Origin: Bacillus sp. BGMRC 2118
GTDB taxonomy: Bacteria > Bacillota > Bacilli > Bacillales > SA4
Assembly: GCA_008364785.1 (NCBI GenBank)
Contig: VTTJ01000001.1
Location: 558,001-622,000, forward strand
Length of the DNA: 64,000 nucleotides
Direction: 5' to 3'
Shown piece after piece: positions 1 through 8,243 of the stretch (its first letter is position 1; each line of letters starts with the position of its first letter). The position numbers were made by a program, and so were the translations under genes. Under the pieces are notes generated by a model. It was not told where the DNA came from and made no database searches. It was given only the letters and a program-made list of their open reading frames with translations.

Positions 1-1032
1 AGATACAGTATCTGGGAATGTTGGACTATTAATCCTATTTAATATAACTGCAGCAATGGCAACTTGTCCGACATATGGTTCACCTCTTGCTTCACCGTAA
101 ACAGCATTTGCTAATAGTTGGATATCATTTTGAGAGAAGCCATTTGGCATGTTTAGAGCAGTAGCCTTTGGTGCTTCTGGTGCAGCTTTTGGTGTTTCAG
201 GTGCCGCCTCCTGCTTAGGAGGTTGCGGTTTCGCTTGTTGTTCTTGCTTTTGAGCAGTTGGTGCTGCTCCTTGTTGCCCTTCTTTCTCAGCAGGTGTTGG
301 TGCTTGCTGCTGGGCTGGTGGTGTTGCTTCTTGTTGTCCCTCTTTCTGAGCTGGTGCTCCCGGCTGCCCTTGCTGCTGAGTTGGTGGCGTTGCTCCTTGT
401 TGTCCCTTTTTCTGAGCTGGTGCTGGAGCCTTTGTTCCTTGCTGTTTAGCTTGTGGCTCATTCTTCTGTGTTGTTTTGTTCTGTGTTTTCTTCGGAGCCT
501 GAGCGGGATCCTTTTTCACTTGCTCGGCTGTTGGTGCCTTTGTTCCTTGCTTTAATGCAGCATTTAATGCTGATTGTCGCTTTTGCTCCGCTGCTTTTTT
601 AGCTTTTGTGATCGTTGCTTGACTAGGGGCACTTTGAATATTTAACGGCATACCCCCATAATGAGTAAATCTTCTACCTTGATTCAACTGTTGATACACA
701 TAATCTTTATAATACTTTGTCGCTCTAGTTAACATATCCTTCGTACTTTGTCCTACGAAACCATCTACCGTTTCTAGACCAAATTCCTTTTGGAAATTAC
801 GGACTGACCAATATGTTGACCAACCAAATACCCCGTCAATCGGTCCATGATAATACCCGTTATATTGCAGGCGTGCCTGTAATTCTATTACATCCTCTCC
901 AGTTGCACCTCGTTGTATGACTTGCTCGCTAAACGCATAACTAGGCTGTGCTGGAAAAAGAGTAACGGCAAAACAAAGAATCATGACAATAGTAAGAGGA
1001 AATCTCCAGAAAGATTGAAACCTCATCTTCAT
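1..1032 (-). CDS. sleB: SleB spore cortex-lytic enzyme, 3' end outside window
   Basis: SleB is a germination-specific lytic transglycosylase that degrades spore cortex peptidoglycan. Reading from the ATG at 1032 (AGGAGG upstream) gives 344 codons running off the left edge. Seen in order: a signal peptide (about residues 1-32), a peptidoglycan-binding domain (about 33-110, with IDGVFGWSTYWSVRNFQKEFG), a linker of about 135 residues rich in Pro, Gln, Ala and Lys (bases about 155-560), then the start of the hydrolase_2 domain (NAVYGEARGEPYVGQVAIAA). The linker is much longer than in the roughly 305-residue B. subtilis protein. The catalytic domain is incomplete only because the window ends. Family assignment is firm. 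Confidence 0.93.
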   Translation of the reverse strand, partial: MKMRFQSFWRFPLTIVMILCFAVTLFPAQPSYAFSEQVIQRGATGEDVIELQARLQYNGYYHGPIDGVFGWSTYWSVRNFQKEFGLETVDGFVGQSTKDMLTRATKYYKDYVYQQLNQGRRFTHYGGMPLNIQSAPSQATITKAKKAAEQKRQSALNAALKQGTKAPTAEQVKKDPAQAPKKTQNKTTQKNEPQAKQQGTKAPAPAQKKGQQGATPPTQQQGQPGAPAQKEGQQEATPPAQQQAPTPAEKEGQQGAAPTAQKQEQQAKPQPPKQEAAPETPKAAPEAPKATALNMPNGFSQNDIQLLANAVYGEARGEPYVGQVAIAAVILNRINSPTFPDTVS

Positions 1033-1206
1033 TTACCTCCTTAACCAATTTCTAAGATGTCTTACAAGTATTTTCTGTATAAGAAGTAGATTTTATTCAA
1101 AGAACTTGAGAACGGCTACTACTCATGAATTTTGGAAACTTTATTACTAAACAAATACGTATAGAATGATAAGCTACTCATGAAAAACAAGATGTAGATA
1201 AAATAA

Positions 1207-1233
1207 AAAAACAACTGACTTAACAGTTGTTTT
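1207..1233 (-). terminator. Rho-independent terminator after prsW
   Basis: A stem of AACAACTG paired with CAGTTGTT is followed on the minus strand by a run of T. It lies just past the prsW stop and separates prsW from sleB. The rest of the 1033-1240 gap shows only AT-rich sequence and the sleB ribosome binding site. Confidence 0.8.
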
Positions 1234-1240
1234 CTTTGTA

Positions 1241-1909
1241 TTATTGATTAACATGACTTCCGTAATCATGAAATTTACGCGCAAGTTTAGCTTTCCGTAG
1301 CCCCAGCCACCATAGAAAGATCATAAACGGAATAATATAAAGCTCCCATTTTTTAATTGAATAAATGATAAAATCATAAAAACCATGAAGAAGGAACGGA
1401 ACACTTAATGATAGTAGGATAAACTGAAATTTTATCTTTCCTTGTGAGAATTTGGCCTTTCCCAGATAATACCCCATGATCACTCCGAATAAGGCATGAC
1501 TTGAGACTGGTAATAGTGCTCTTGTAAACGCGATATCAACACCGTGCGCAAGCAAATATAATATATTTTCAGCGCTGGCAAAACCTAATGAAACTGCCGC
1601 ACCATAAACAATTCCATCATATACTTCATCGAATTCCGCGTGCTTATATGCGATGTAAAACAGTATAAACCATTTTGCATATTCTTCTAAAAACCCTGCA
1701 ATAAAGAAGGCATGCATAAGTCCTGAAACAAAGATCCCTTCCTCTTCTAGGACATATTGAATAAACATGATCGGAAATACTAATATAGCTCCAATAATGA
1801 AATTACGCATAACCATTGTAATTGGTTCTGTTTCATATTCATCTTTTAAGTAAAAATAACATAATAATGCAACACCTGGGGCAACTCCAGCTGTTATGAT
1901 ACTTAACAT
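1241..1909 (-). CDS. prsW: PrsW intramembrane protease
   Basis: PrsW is the membrane metalloprotease that makes the first cut in the anti-sigma factor RsiW, which leads to SigmaW activation in B. subtilis. The 222-residue product is almost wholly hydrophobic with several membrane segments. It carries the family signature EEYAKW (E-E-x-x-K) and later conserved histidines (VSSHALFG, LLHGFYDF). The ATG at 1909 is chosen because GAGGAG sits 7 bases upstream; an in-frame ATG at 1924 would overlap that site. Length agrees with the roughly 218-residue family. It lies next to sleB, as in B. subtilis. RsiW itself is not in this window. Confidence 0.9.
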   Translation of the reverse strand: MLSIITAGVAPGVALLCYFYLKDEYETEPITMVMRNFIIGAILVFPIMFIQYVLEEEGIFVSGLMHAFFIAGFLEEYAKWFILFYIAYKHAEFDEVYDGIVYGAAVSLGFASAENILYLLAHGVDIAFTRALLPVSSHALFGVIMGYYLGKAKFSQGKIKFQFILLSLSVPFLLHGFYDFIIYSIKKWELYIIPFMIFLWWLGLRKAKLARKFHDYGSHVNQ

Positions 1910-2047
1910 ATAATAACTCCTCATTCCTATTCTGATCTGAAAATGAGTGATTTTTTTCTAGCCAAGACTCCTAACTTATCGTAACATGATATTTGGGAAA
2001 AGAGAATGAATCATTTTGAAATATTCAGGAAAATCATGGGAGGGTTT

Positions 2048-3019
2048 ATGAAAAAAATTCTTTTACTTCATACAGGTGGCACCATTGCAATGAAAGAAGA
2101 TAAGAATACAGGTTCAGTTAGCCCAGAGGGTATGAATCCACTTCAGGATTCACTTTCTTCATTGAACCAAATTGCAAATATTGAATCAGAAGAAGTGTTT
2201 CAACTTCCCTCCCCACATATCACTCAAAAAGAGATGTTTGTATTAAAGGAAAGAGTTGAACAAGCTATACAAACAGAAAATGTGGACGGCGTTGTGATAA
2301 CACATGGAACTGACACCCTGGAAGAAACAGCATACTTTTTAGATTTAACACTAGATACAAGAACACCAATCGTTATTACCGGTGCAATGAGATCAAGTAA
2401 TGAAATTGGCTCTGATGGTCCATACAATTTATTATCTTCTGTAAAAGTAGCAGCAAGTCCTGATGCATTTGATAAAGGGGTATTGGTAGTATTAAATGAC
2501 GAAATACATACTGCCAAGAACGTTACCAAAACACATACAAGTAATGTATCAACTTTCCAAAGTCCACAATATGGACCGATAGGCATTGTAACAAAGCGTG
2601 GTGTGTTTTTTCACCACTATCCAATGCATCGAGAAAATTATGATATTCATAAGATTCAAAATCGAGTAATGCTTATAAAAGCATATGCAGGTATGGACTC
2701 AACACTTTTATACGGTCTGAAAAGTATGAATATAGATGGTCTAGTAATCGAAGCACTTGGACAAGGAAACTTGCCACCTGGTATGGTTCCAGGTATTAAA
2801 GAGCTGCTAGAACATAAAATTCCCATAGTTCTAGTATCCCGCTGTTTTAACGGAATCGTTCAAGATACCTATAGCTACGAAGGTGGGGGACGGCAGTTAA
2901 AAAATCTTGGTGTCATCTTCTCTAATGGGTTAAGTGGGCAAAAGGCTCGTATTAAGTTAATGGTAGCTTTAGAAAAGACAAAAGACATTATTGAACTTCA
3001 GGAACTATTTTTAGAATAA
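2048..3019 (+). CDS. ansA: Type I L-asparaginase
   Basis: Hydrolyses L-asparagine to aspartate and ammonia, normally in the cytosol for this class. The N-terminal catalytic Thr motif (LLHTGGTIAM) and the second motif (VVITHGTDTLEETAYFL) are both intact, and the 323-residue length fits the family. The start at 2048 is preferred because GGGAGG lies just upstream and homologues begin at this point; an upstream in-frame ATG at 2006 would add 14 unconserved residues. It is the only plus-strand gene in this part and diverges from prsW. B. subtilis does not have ansA at this position, so this is a local difference in gene order. Confidence 0.9.
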   Translation: MKKILLLHTGGTIAMKEDKNTGSVSPEGMNPLQDSLSSLNQIANIESEEVFQLPSPHITQKEMFVLKERVEQAIQTENVDGVVITHGTDTLEETAYFLDLTLDTRTPIVITGAMRSSNEIGSDGPYNLLSSVKVAASPDAFDKGVLVVLNDEIHTAKNVTKTHTSNVSTFQSPQYGPIGIVTKRGVFFHHYPMHRENYDIHKIQNRVMLIKAYAGMDSTLLYGLKSMNIDGLVIEALGQGNLPPGMVPGIKELLEHKIPIVLVSRCFNGIVQDTYSYEGGGRQLKNLGVIFSNGLSGQKARIKLMVALEKTKDIIELQELFLE

Positions 3020-3028
3020 CCGTTAAAA

Positions 3029-3065
3029 GACCCTAACCTACTACTGGTCAGGGTCCTTCTTTTTT
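3029..3065 (+). terminator. Terminator of ansA, overlapping the ypdA 3' end
   Basis: GACCCT pairs with AGGGTC, with an inner ACC/GGT pairing, followed by CTTCTTTTTT. The hairpin overlaps the last codons of convergent ypdA. Confidence 0.8.
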
Positions 3066-4012
3066 ATTGAGGCTGCAATAAGTCCTCCATGAAATCGTCC
3101 ATTTTCAATGAATATTTCATTTGCATTATTTCCAGCGGCTATAACACCGGCAATGTAAATACCTTCAACATTTGTTTCCATTGTTTCTGGGTCGTAAGTT
3201 GGCCTGCCTGTCTCTTGATCAATAAGAATACCCATTGATTGTAAAAACGTATGATCTGGATGATACCCAATCATCGCGAACACAAAATCATTTTCTATTG
3301 TCGATTGGGCTCCATTAACCTCATAAGTTACATCTTGTTCAGTTATTTTTACAACATTCGCATTAAATTTCATTGTAATAAATTGATTTCGGACTAAGGA
3401 TTCGAACTCTGGAAGTATCCATGGCTTTACACTCGGAGAATATGTATCCCCTCGATATAAAACTGTTACTCTAGCCCCAACCTTTTCTAATTCAAGTGCA
3501 GCATCAACTGATGAATTTTTACCACCAATTACTACTACGTCTTTATCGAAATAAGGATGAGCTTCCTTAAAATAATGAGAAACTTTTTCTAATTCTTCGC
3601 CAGGAACATTTAAACGATTCGGGTGATCATAATAACCTGTTGCAACCACAACATACCTTGATAAATACGTTTCCTTTGACGTGTATACAGTAAACAGATC
3701 ATCCTCTTTACAAACCTTTGTGACTTGTTCATAAGAATGCACTCGAAGGTTCTTCCGTTTCACCACTTCTCTATAATAAGCAAGTGCTTGTGAACGTACC
3801 GGCTTACGATTTTCGGTTATAAAAGGGATGTCCCCAATCGACAACTTTTCACTAGTGCTAAAAAATGTTTGGTGTGTAGGATAGTGATGAATAGCATTGA
3901 CAATATTTCCTTTTTCAATAATTAACGGAGAATAACCAACTTCCGTTAAGGCGATAGCTGCAGCTAAACCACAAGGACCTCCACCAATAATGATGACTTC
4001 TTCCCTCTGCAT
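3041..4012 (-). CDS. ypdA: YpdA, bacillithiol disulfide reductase
   Basis: A flavoprotein of the thioredoxin-reductase-like family that reduces bacillithiol disulfide with NADPH in the bacilliredoxin system. The N-terminal FAD-binding motif (IIGGGPCGLAAAIAL) and the second dinucleotide motif (VVIGGKNSSVDAALEL, about residues 160-176) are clear. There is no CxxC redox pair, as expected for YpdA. It has 323 residues, against about 324 in B. subtilis. It is next to gudB, as in B. subtilis, but separated by a terminator and so probably transcribed on its own. Confidence 0.9.
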   Translation of the reverse strand: MQREEVIIIGGGPCGLAAAIALTEVGYSPLIIEKGNIVNAIHHYPTHQTFFSTSEKLSIGDIPFITENRKPVRSQALAYYREVVKRKNLRVHSYEQVTKVCKEDDLFTVYTSKETYLSRYVVVATGYYDHPNRLNVPGEELEKVSHYFKEAHPYFDKDVVVIGGKNSSVDAALELEKVGARVTVLYRGDTYSPSVKPWILPEFESLVRNQFITMKFNANVVKITEQDVTYEVNGAQSTIENDFVFAMIGYHPDHTFLQSMGILIDQETGRPTYDPETMETNVEGIYIAGVIAAGNNANEIFIENGRFHGGLIAASIKKKDPDQ

Positions 4013-4047
4013 GTTACTCCCCCTCTTGCAGAAATTCTAAAATTAGA

Positions 4048-4082
4048 TAAACCCTATCATATAAAGTATGATAGGGTTTATG
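4048..4082 (-). terminator. Terminator between gudB and ypdA
   Basis: A 14-base stem with arms AAACCCTATCAT and ATGATAGGGTTT, just past the gudB stop. The downstream T run is weak (ATCTAATTTTA), so termination may be partial. Confidence 0.6.
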
Positions 4083-4100
4083 AGTATTTATTGCAAAGAA

Positions 4101-5381
4101 TTAAATCCAGCCTCTGAATCTAGAAGCTTCTGCCATTTTACGTACGCCAACCATATAGGCAGCTAAACGCATGTCAACCCGGCGTGACTGAGCTGTATCA
4201 TAAATGTTATTAAATGATTTCACCATAACTTTCTCTAACTTCTCTTCAACTTCTTCCTCTGTCCAGTAATAACCTTGGTTATTTTGAACCCATTCAAAGT
4301 AAGAAACGGTAACACCACCAGCACTTGCAAGTACGTCGGGTACTAGTAAAATTCCACGTTCCGTAAGGATCTTGGTTGCTTCAAGTGTTGTAGGTCCATT
4401 TGCAGCTTCTACTACAATGCTTGCACGAATATTATGTGCATTTTCTTCTGTAATTTGATTCTCAATTGCTGCAGGTACTAAAATATCACAATCAAGTTCT
4501 AGTAATTCCTTATTTGTAATTGTATTATTGAATAACTTTGTGACCGTACCGAAGCTGTCTCTTCGGTCTAGTAAATAATCAATGTCTAATCCTTTAGGAT
4601 CATGAAGTGCACCATAAGCATCCGATATACCAATGACCTTCGCACCCGCATCATGCATAAATTTCGCTAAGAAGCTACCTGCATTACCAAATCCCTGAAC
4701 GACAACGCGAGCTCCTACAAGATCAATTCCCTTTTTCTTCGCTGCTTCATTTATGCAAATCGTAACACCTTTTGCAGTCGCAGATTCACGACCATGTGAC
4801 CCACCAAGCACGAGTGGTTTTCCTGTAATAAAACCAGGTGAGTTGAATTCATCGATTCGACTATATTCATCCATCATCCAAGCCATAATTTGAGAGTTTG
4901 TAAATACATCTGGAGCTGGAATATCTTTTGTCGGCCCAACAATTTGACTAATTGCGCGAACGTAACCACGGCTTAAACGTTCAAGTTCTCTAAATGACAT
5001 TTCACGTGGATCACAAACAATACCACCTTTACCACCGCCGTATGGTAAGTCGACAATCCCACACTTTAAGCTCATCCAAATGGACAATGCTTTCACTTCT
5101 TTTTCTGTTACATTCGGGTGGAAACGTATCCCACCTTTAGTTGGTCCAACTGCATCGTTATGCTGAGCTCTATATCCTGTGAATATTTTAACAGATCCGT
5201 CATCCATTCTAACTGGAATCTTAACAGTCATTAATCGTAACGGCTCTTTTAATAGTTCATAAACTTCTTCTGGGTATCCTAATTTTTCTAAAGCACTATG
5301 TATGACAGTTTGAGTTGACTTTAAAACGTCTAGTTTATCTTCACCATCATGAGATTGATCTGTGTTCTTTTCGGCTACCAT
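4101..5381 (-). CDS. gudB: Catabolic NAD-specific glutamate dehydrogenase
   Basis: Oxidatively deaminates glutamate to 2-oxoglutarate and ammonia. It carries the glutamate-binding and catalytic Lys region (GPTKGGIRF, LKCGIVDLPYGGGKGGI), and the Rossmann motif GARVVVQGFGNAGSFLA follows. It has 426 residues from the ATG at 5381, which has GGGAGG 7 bases upstream; an in-frame ATG at 5396 lacks a site. The segment around EKEVKALSIWMSLK has no three-residue duplication, unlike the cryptic allele of B. subtilis 168, so the enzyme should be active. A promoter and a CcpA-type site lie upstream. Confidence 0.95.
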   Translation of the reverse strand: MVAEKNTDQSHDGEDKLDVLKSTQTVIHSALEKLGYPEEVYELLKEPLRLMTVKIPVRMDDGSVKIFTGYRAQHNDAVGPTKGGIRFHPNVTEKEVKALSIWMSLKCGIVDLPYGGGKGGIVCDPREMSFRELERLSRGYVRAISQIVGPTKDIPAPDVFTNSQIMAWMMDEYSRIDEFNSPGFITGKPLVLGGSHGRESATAKGVTICINEAAKKKGIDLVGARVVVQGFGNAGSFLAKFMHDAGAKVIGISDAYGALHDPKGLDIDYLLDRRDSFGTVTKLFNNTITNKELLELDCDILVPAAIENQITEENAHNIRASIVVEAANGPTTLEATKILTERGILLVPDVLASAGGVTVSYFEWVQNNQGYYWTEEEVEEKLEKVMVKSFNNIYDTAQSRRVDMRLAAYMVGVRKMAEASRFRGWI

Positions 5382-5435
5382 CTGTAAACCTCCCAAAAAT
5401 TTTCACTAATATGTATTGTCTAGCTACCCGTACAT

Positions 5436-5464
5436 AGTATACACCTTCAAATAGTTTATGCAAA
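5436..5464 (-). promoter_or_regulatory. SigmaA-type promoter for gudB
   Basis: On the minus strand TTTGCA and TATACT are 17 bases apart. The -10 matches consensus at 5 of 6 positions and the -35 at 4 of 6. It lies 55 bases before the gudB start. Confidence 0.5.
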
Positions 5465-5494
5465 GATAGAAAAATAAACTTTTCAAAAGTTTTT

Positions 5495-5508
5495 TGAAAA
5501 CGATTTCA
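5495..5508 (-). promoter_or_regulatory. cre-like site (CcpA operator) upstream of gudB
   Basis: TGAAAACGATTTCA fits the cre consensus TGWNANCGNTNWCA at every position. It sits about 30 bases upstream of the predicted -35, a position more typical of CcpA activation than roadblock repression. Function is inferred from the motif only. Confidence 0.55.
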
Positions 5509-5634
5509 TCATTAATGCACCAAGGGAAAAGCGAACTGAATACTTAGAAAATTTGTATTTTTACAACGGTTTTTTCGCCTCTACTATTTTATCAAGTAAG
5601 CATCCTTTTTATTCATTTTCCGGAGATAATAATA

Positions 5635-5666
5635 AACCTTTACAGCAATGATAAACTGTAAAGGTT
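5635..5666 (-). terminator. Terminator after mecB
   Basis: AACCTTTACAG pairs with CTGTAAAGGTT directly at the mecB stop, followed by TTTATTATTAT on the minus strand. Confidence 0.7.
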
Positions 5667-6264
5667 ATTGATTTTTTATAAAATGCATGCAGATTTGTTT
5701 AACTGCGTTTTCACTCATTATTTCCTTACCATATTCAGCTACTCGATAAATCGTAACCGTTGCAGAGTTTCCGAATTCAGCTAAAATAGGTATGACATCT
5801 TCAATTGTTCGACCTGTTATATCACTATCTTGAAATAACAAATAATAACGACCTTGATAAAAGTATAATGATCCACCTTCTATTTCTAATGTATTCATTT
5901 GCTTACTTAAAGATATTACGTCTTCAAAGGAGCTAAATTCATAAAAGATATCAAGGCTTTCATCAACAGTCACTTGCATTTCAATATATTCATCTAAGAA
6001 GTCGTCATCATCCTCAAGATGTACTCCTTCTTTTGTAACAATCACAACCATTCCTTGGGCTTGCAACGAGTATACTTCCACTGCTAGTGGTCCATCTACT
6101 TCGAAACCAAGCTCACTACTTGCTTCTTCCATCATGTCTTGAAACAATTGTTGAACCTTTGGAGCATCCTGCCATAAATCTTCCTTCGTCAATCCTCGTT
6201 CCAAAAGGTCATCAAATGTGAGGAATATTTTAATTTTATTGTAGGTTAAACGTTCTAAGCGCAT
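5665..6264 (-). CDS. mecB: MecB (YpbH), MecA-paralogue adaptor protein
   Basis: Adaptor of the MecA/YpbH family that delivers substrates to the ClpC unfoldase. The 199-residue product has the MecA-type N-terminal substrate-binding part (MRLERLTYNKIKIFLTFDDL), an acidic middle (LEDDDDFLDEY), and a C-terminal ClpC-binding domain containing YYLLFQDSD. GGGAGG lies 7 bases before the ATG. It occupies the ypbH position next to gudB, and that synteny is why it is called MecB rather than MecA. Confidence 0.88.
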   Translation of the reverse strand: MRLERLTYNKIKIFLTFDDLLERGLTKEDLWQDAPKVQQLFQDMMEEASSELGFEVDGPLAVEVYSLQAQGMVVIVTKEGVHLEDDDDFLDEYIEMQVTVDESLDIFYEFSSFEDVISLSKQMNTLEIEGGSLYFYQGRYYLLFQDSDITGRTIEDVIPILAEFGNSATVTIYRVAEYGKEIMSENAVKQICMHFIKNQ

Positions 6265-6348
6265 TGGGTAACCTCCCTACTACCAACTCCCACACCCTTA
6301 CTTATACTATATGAGAAGATAGCAAGATGGTTCATCTCAAATTCTCTT

Positions 6349-7254
6349 CTATAATCTCGATTCAAGCCAAGAATCCCATTCAAGTGTTGTATTGCCAAGA
6401 ATATGTCGTTGATACACTTCCCTTTGAGTTTGTGTGATAAATTGAATTGCATTTCCTCCCACACCAATTTCAACTTGAGGGAATTCGTTAGTTAACCGTT
6501 CTACAAGTGCTAATGTTTCAGGTAGATTTATACTAAGTGTACAAGCTAAGAAAAGGAACTTAGGGTTAACCTCTTTTAACACAATATTGACATCCTCTGG
6601 TGCAATACTCCCCCCCAGGTAGACTACTTCATATCCTTTTCTACGAAGATACAAGGTGAAGATTAATAACCCGAATTCATGTAACTCATTTGGTCCACAA
6701 ACTGCTACAGCTTTTGGTAAGTATGAATTTGTAGGCAATGAATGCATGATATTACCGATTCTCGACCTCAAGAAGGAAGATGCAAAATGCTCATGTGCAC
6801 TTGTGATTTTCCTTTTCTCCCATAAATCTCCTGTTCGAACTAAGACTGCCCCCAATATATCTATAACTACCTTATCAATTGAATATATACTGAATGCTTG
6901 ATTTAAATGCTCATGTGCACTGTTCTCATCAAAATGCATAAGGGCATCTAATAGCTTGTCTGCGAGTTCATCATCAAAATGGCCCTCTGACTCACTATGA
7001 TTTGTAGTTTCCGTAATCAGCCCACTATTCTCTAATAAATTTATAGCTTGGCTAATAGTAAACCCTTTGTTAATTTTTTGAGAAAGCCACTTCAATAATT
7101 TAACATGCTCTTCTGTGTATAAACGATGTCCCGCTTCATTTCGAACAGGTGCAATAACATGGTATCTTCTTTCCCATGCACGTAATGTACCTGCTTGAAT
7201 CCCCAGCATTTGTGATACTGCTTTAATATTATATTTCCCTTGTGGTTCTGACAT
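6349..7254 (-). CDS. MerR-family regulator with cobalamin-binding domain (CarH/LitR type)
   Basis: Predicted transcription factor of 301 residues. The N-terminal MerR helix-turn-helix (NIKAVSQMLGIQAGTLRAWERRY, HRLYTEEHVKLL) is followed by a helical-bundle B12-cap domain with the W-x9-EH motif (W then EHEH-type residues in LWEKRKITSAHEHF). A Rossmann B12-binding domain comes next, with ExHxxG (ELHEFG), a Ser in TLSINL and a GG pair (VGGNA). These are the residues used by AdoCbl photoreceptor repressors to bind the cofactor, including the lower His ligand. Start chosen at 7254 for GGAGG 9 bases upstream. No carotenoid genes are nearby, so its targets are unknown. Confidence 0.82.
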   Translation of the reverse strand: MSEPQGKYNIKAVSQMLGIQAGTLRAWERRYHVIAPVRNEAGHRLYTEEHVKLLKWLSQKINKGFTISQAINLLENSGLITETTNHSESEGHFDDELADKLLDALMHFDENSAHEHLNQAFSIYSIDKVVIDILGAVLVRTGDLWEKRKITSAHEHFASSFLRSRIGNIMHSLPTNSYLPKAVAVCGPNELHEFGLLIFTLYLRRKGYEVVYLGGSIAPEDVNIVLKEVNPKFLFLACTLSINLPETLALVERLTNEFPQVEIGVGGNAIQFITQTQREVYQRHILGNTTLEWDSWLESRL

Positions 7255-7463
7255 AAGTCTGGTCCTCCAATAAACAAATACTCTACTATGCCCAACCATA
7301 AGTTTGAATTCTTTAAATTGACTTTAAATAACTTGTTGTATGAGGGCAATTTATCCGTTTTCTTGTTAGAAGTATAGCCCAACTTCAGCAGTGTGTAAAC
7401 TTTGTATAAGTTTTGTGTATTATTTTTTTTATAAGGTAGTTAAATTGGGTGTTCCATTTAATT

Positions 7464-8243
7464 TCAATCTACTTTTTTATGAGCTATGGTTAATAAATGT
7501 GTTTCAGCAGGGGCTCCTAACCTTAAAGGAAGAGCTGTCGTTCCATACCCATTACTAATAAGAAGTTTTGTGTGTCCGTATGTAAATATTCCCCCGCGTT
7601 TATATGGTCCAAATTTCCCTAGTCGGATTTGTCCACCATGAGTATGTCCGCTCAAAACGAGCCTAATATTATACTCGAGCTTTAATTGGTTCACAATTTG
7701 CGGATTATGACTAACTAAGATTTTAAAACTGGGTTCATGGGAGTCAAGCATGGCTAAATCCAACCGATCTCGTTCCTTGGCAATATCATCTACACCAAGC
7801 AGGCTGATTTTGTCACCATTACTCGATTCAAACGTAACCGAAGTGTTGTCTAATATTTTGACTCCATTGCTCAGTAAAATGGAGTCAAGATTTCTATAGT
7901 CTACTTCATAATCATTATTTCCCCAGACAAAATAACAGGGACCAATTGCTCGTAGTTTTTTTATATTTTCCTCAACTCTTGAAAACGGGACATTTTTTTC
8001 TGTTAAATCCCCTCCAATAATAACTAAATCTACTTGCTCTTTTATTGAACTAAGCATTGAAGCAGCCACTTCACGTTTATGAATATCTGATATGAAAAAG
8101 ATACGGATTTTGCCAAAACTACTTGGAAAGTCCTTAAAATATATGTCTGAAGATACAACTTCATTTTTATGTGCTTCAACAAACATGTAGATAAGGAGAA
8201 GTGCTAACAAACAAGCTCCTCCTATGATGATCATTAATGTCAT
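7464..8243 (-). CDS. ypbG: YpbG-like metallophosphoesterase, membrane-tethered
   Basis: A calcineurin-like phosphoesterase with an N-terminal membrane anchor (about residues 2-21) and the metal-binding motifs in order: SDIHK, GGDLTEKN, GNNDYE, VSHNP, SGHTHGGQ. The catalytic domain probably faces the cytoplasm or the membrane surface; the substrate is unknown. It has 259 residues. Its ATG overlaps the stop of the upstream gene (ATGA), indicating translational coupling. It lies at the ypbG position relative to mecB. Confidence 0.85.
   Translation of the reverse strand: MTLMIIIGGACLLALLLIYMFVEAHKNEVVSSDIYFKDFPSSFGKIRIFFISDIHKREVAASMLSSIKEQVDLVIIGGDLTEKNVPFSRVEENIKKLRAIGPCYFVWGNNDYEVDYRNLDSILLSNGVKILDNTSVTFESSNGDKISLLGVDDIAKERDRLDLAMLDSHEPSFKILVSHNPQIVNQLKLEYNIRLVLSGHTHGGQIRLGKFGPYKRGGIFTYGHTKLLISNGYGTTALPLRLGAPAETHLLTIAHKKVD

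Noticed and set aside
153..555. Open frames on both strands, Leu- or Gln/Lys-rich, within the first 600 bases
   Set aside because: They are other frames of the SleB linker repeat. The true frame starts at 1032 and runs off the left edge with recognisable domains on both sides of the linker.
1033..1240. SigmaG promoter for sleB
   Set aside because: TGAATA at 1094-1099 fits the -35, but no CATnnTA-like -10 follows at 17 or 18 bases.
6255..6473. 72-residue minus-strand frame overlapping the MerR-type gene
   Set aside because: Out of frame with the regulator's B12 domain, no site, no family.
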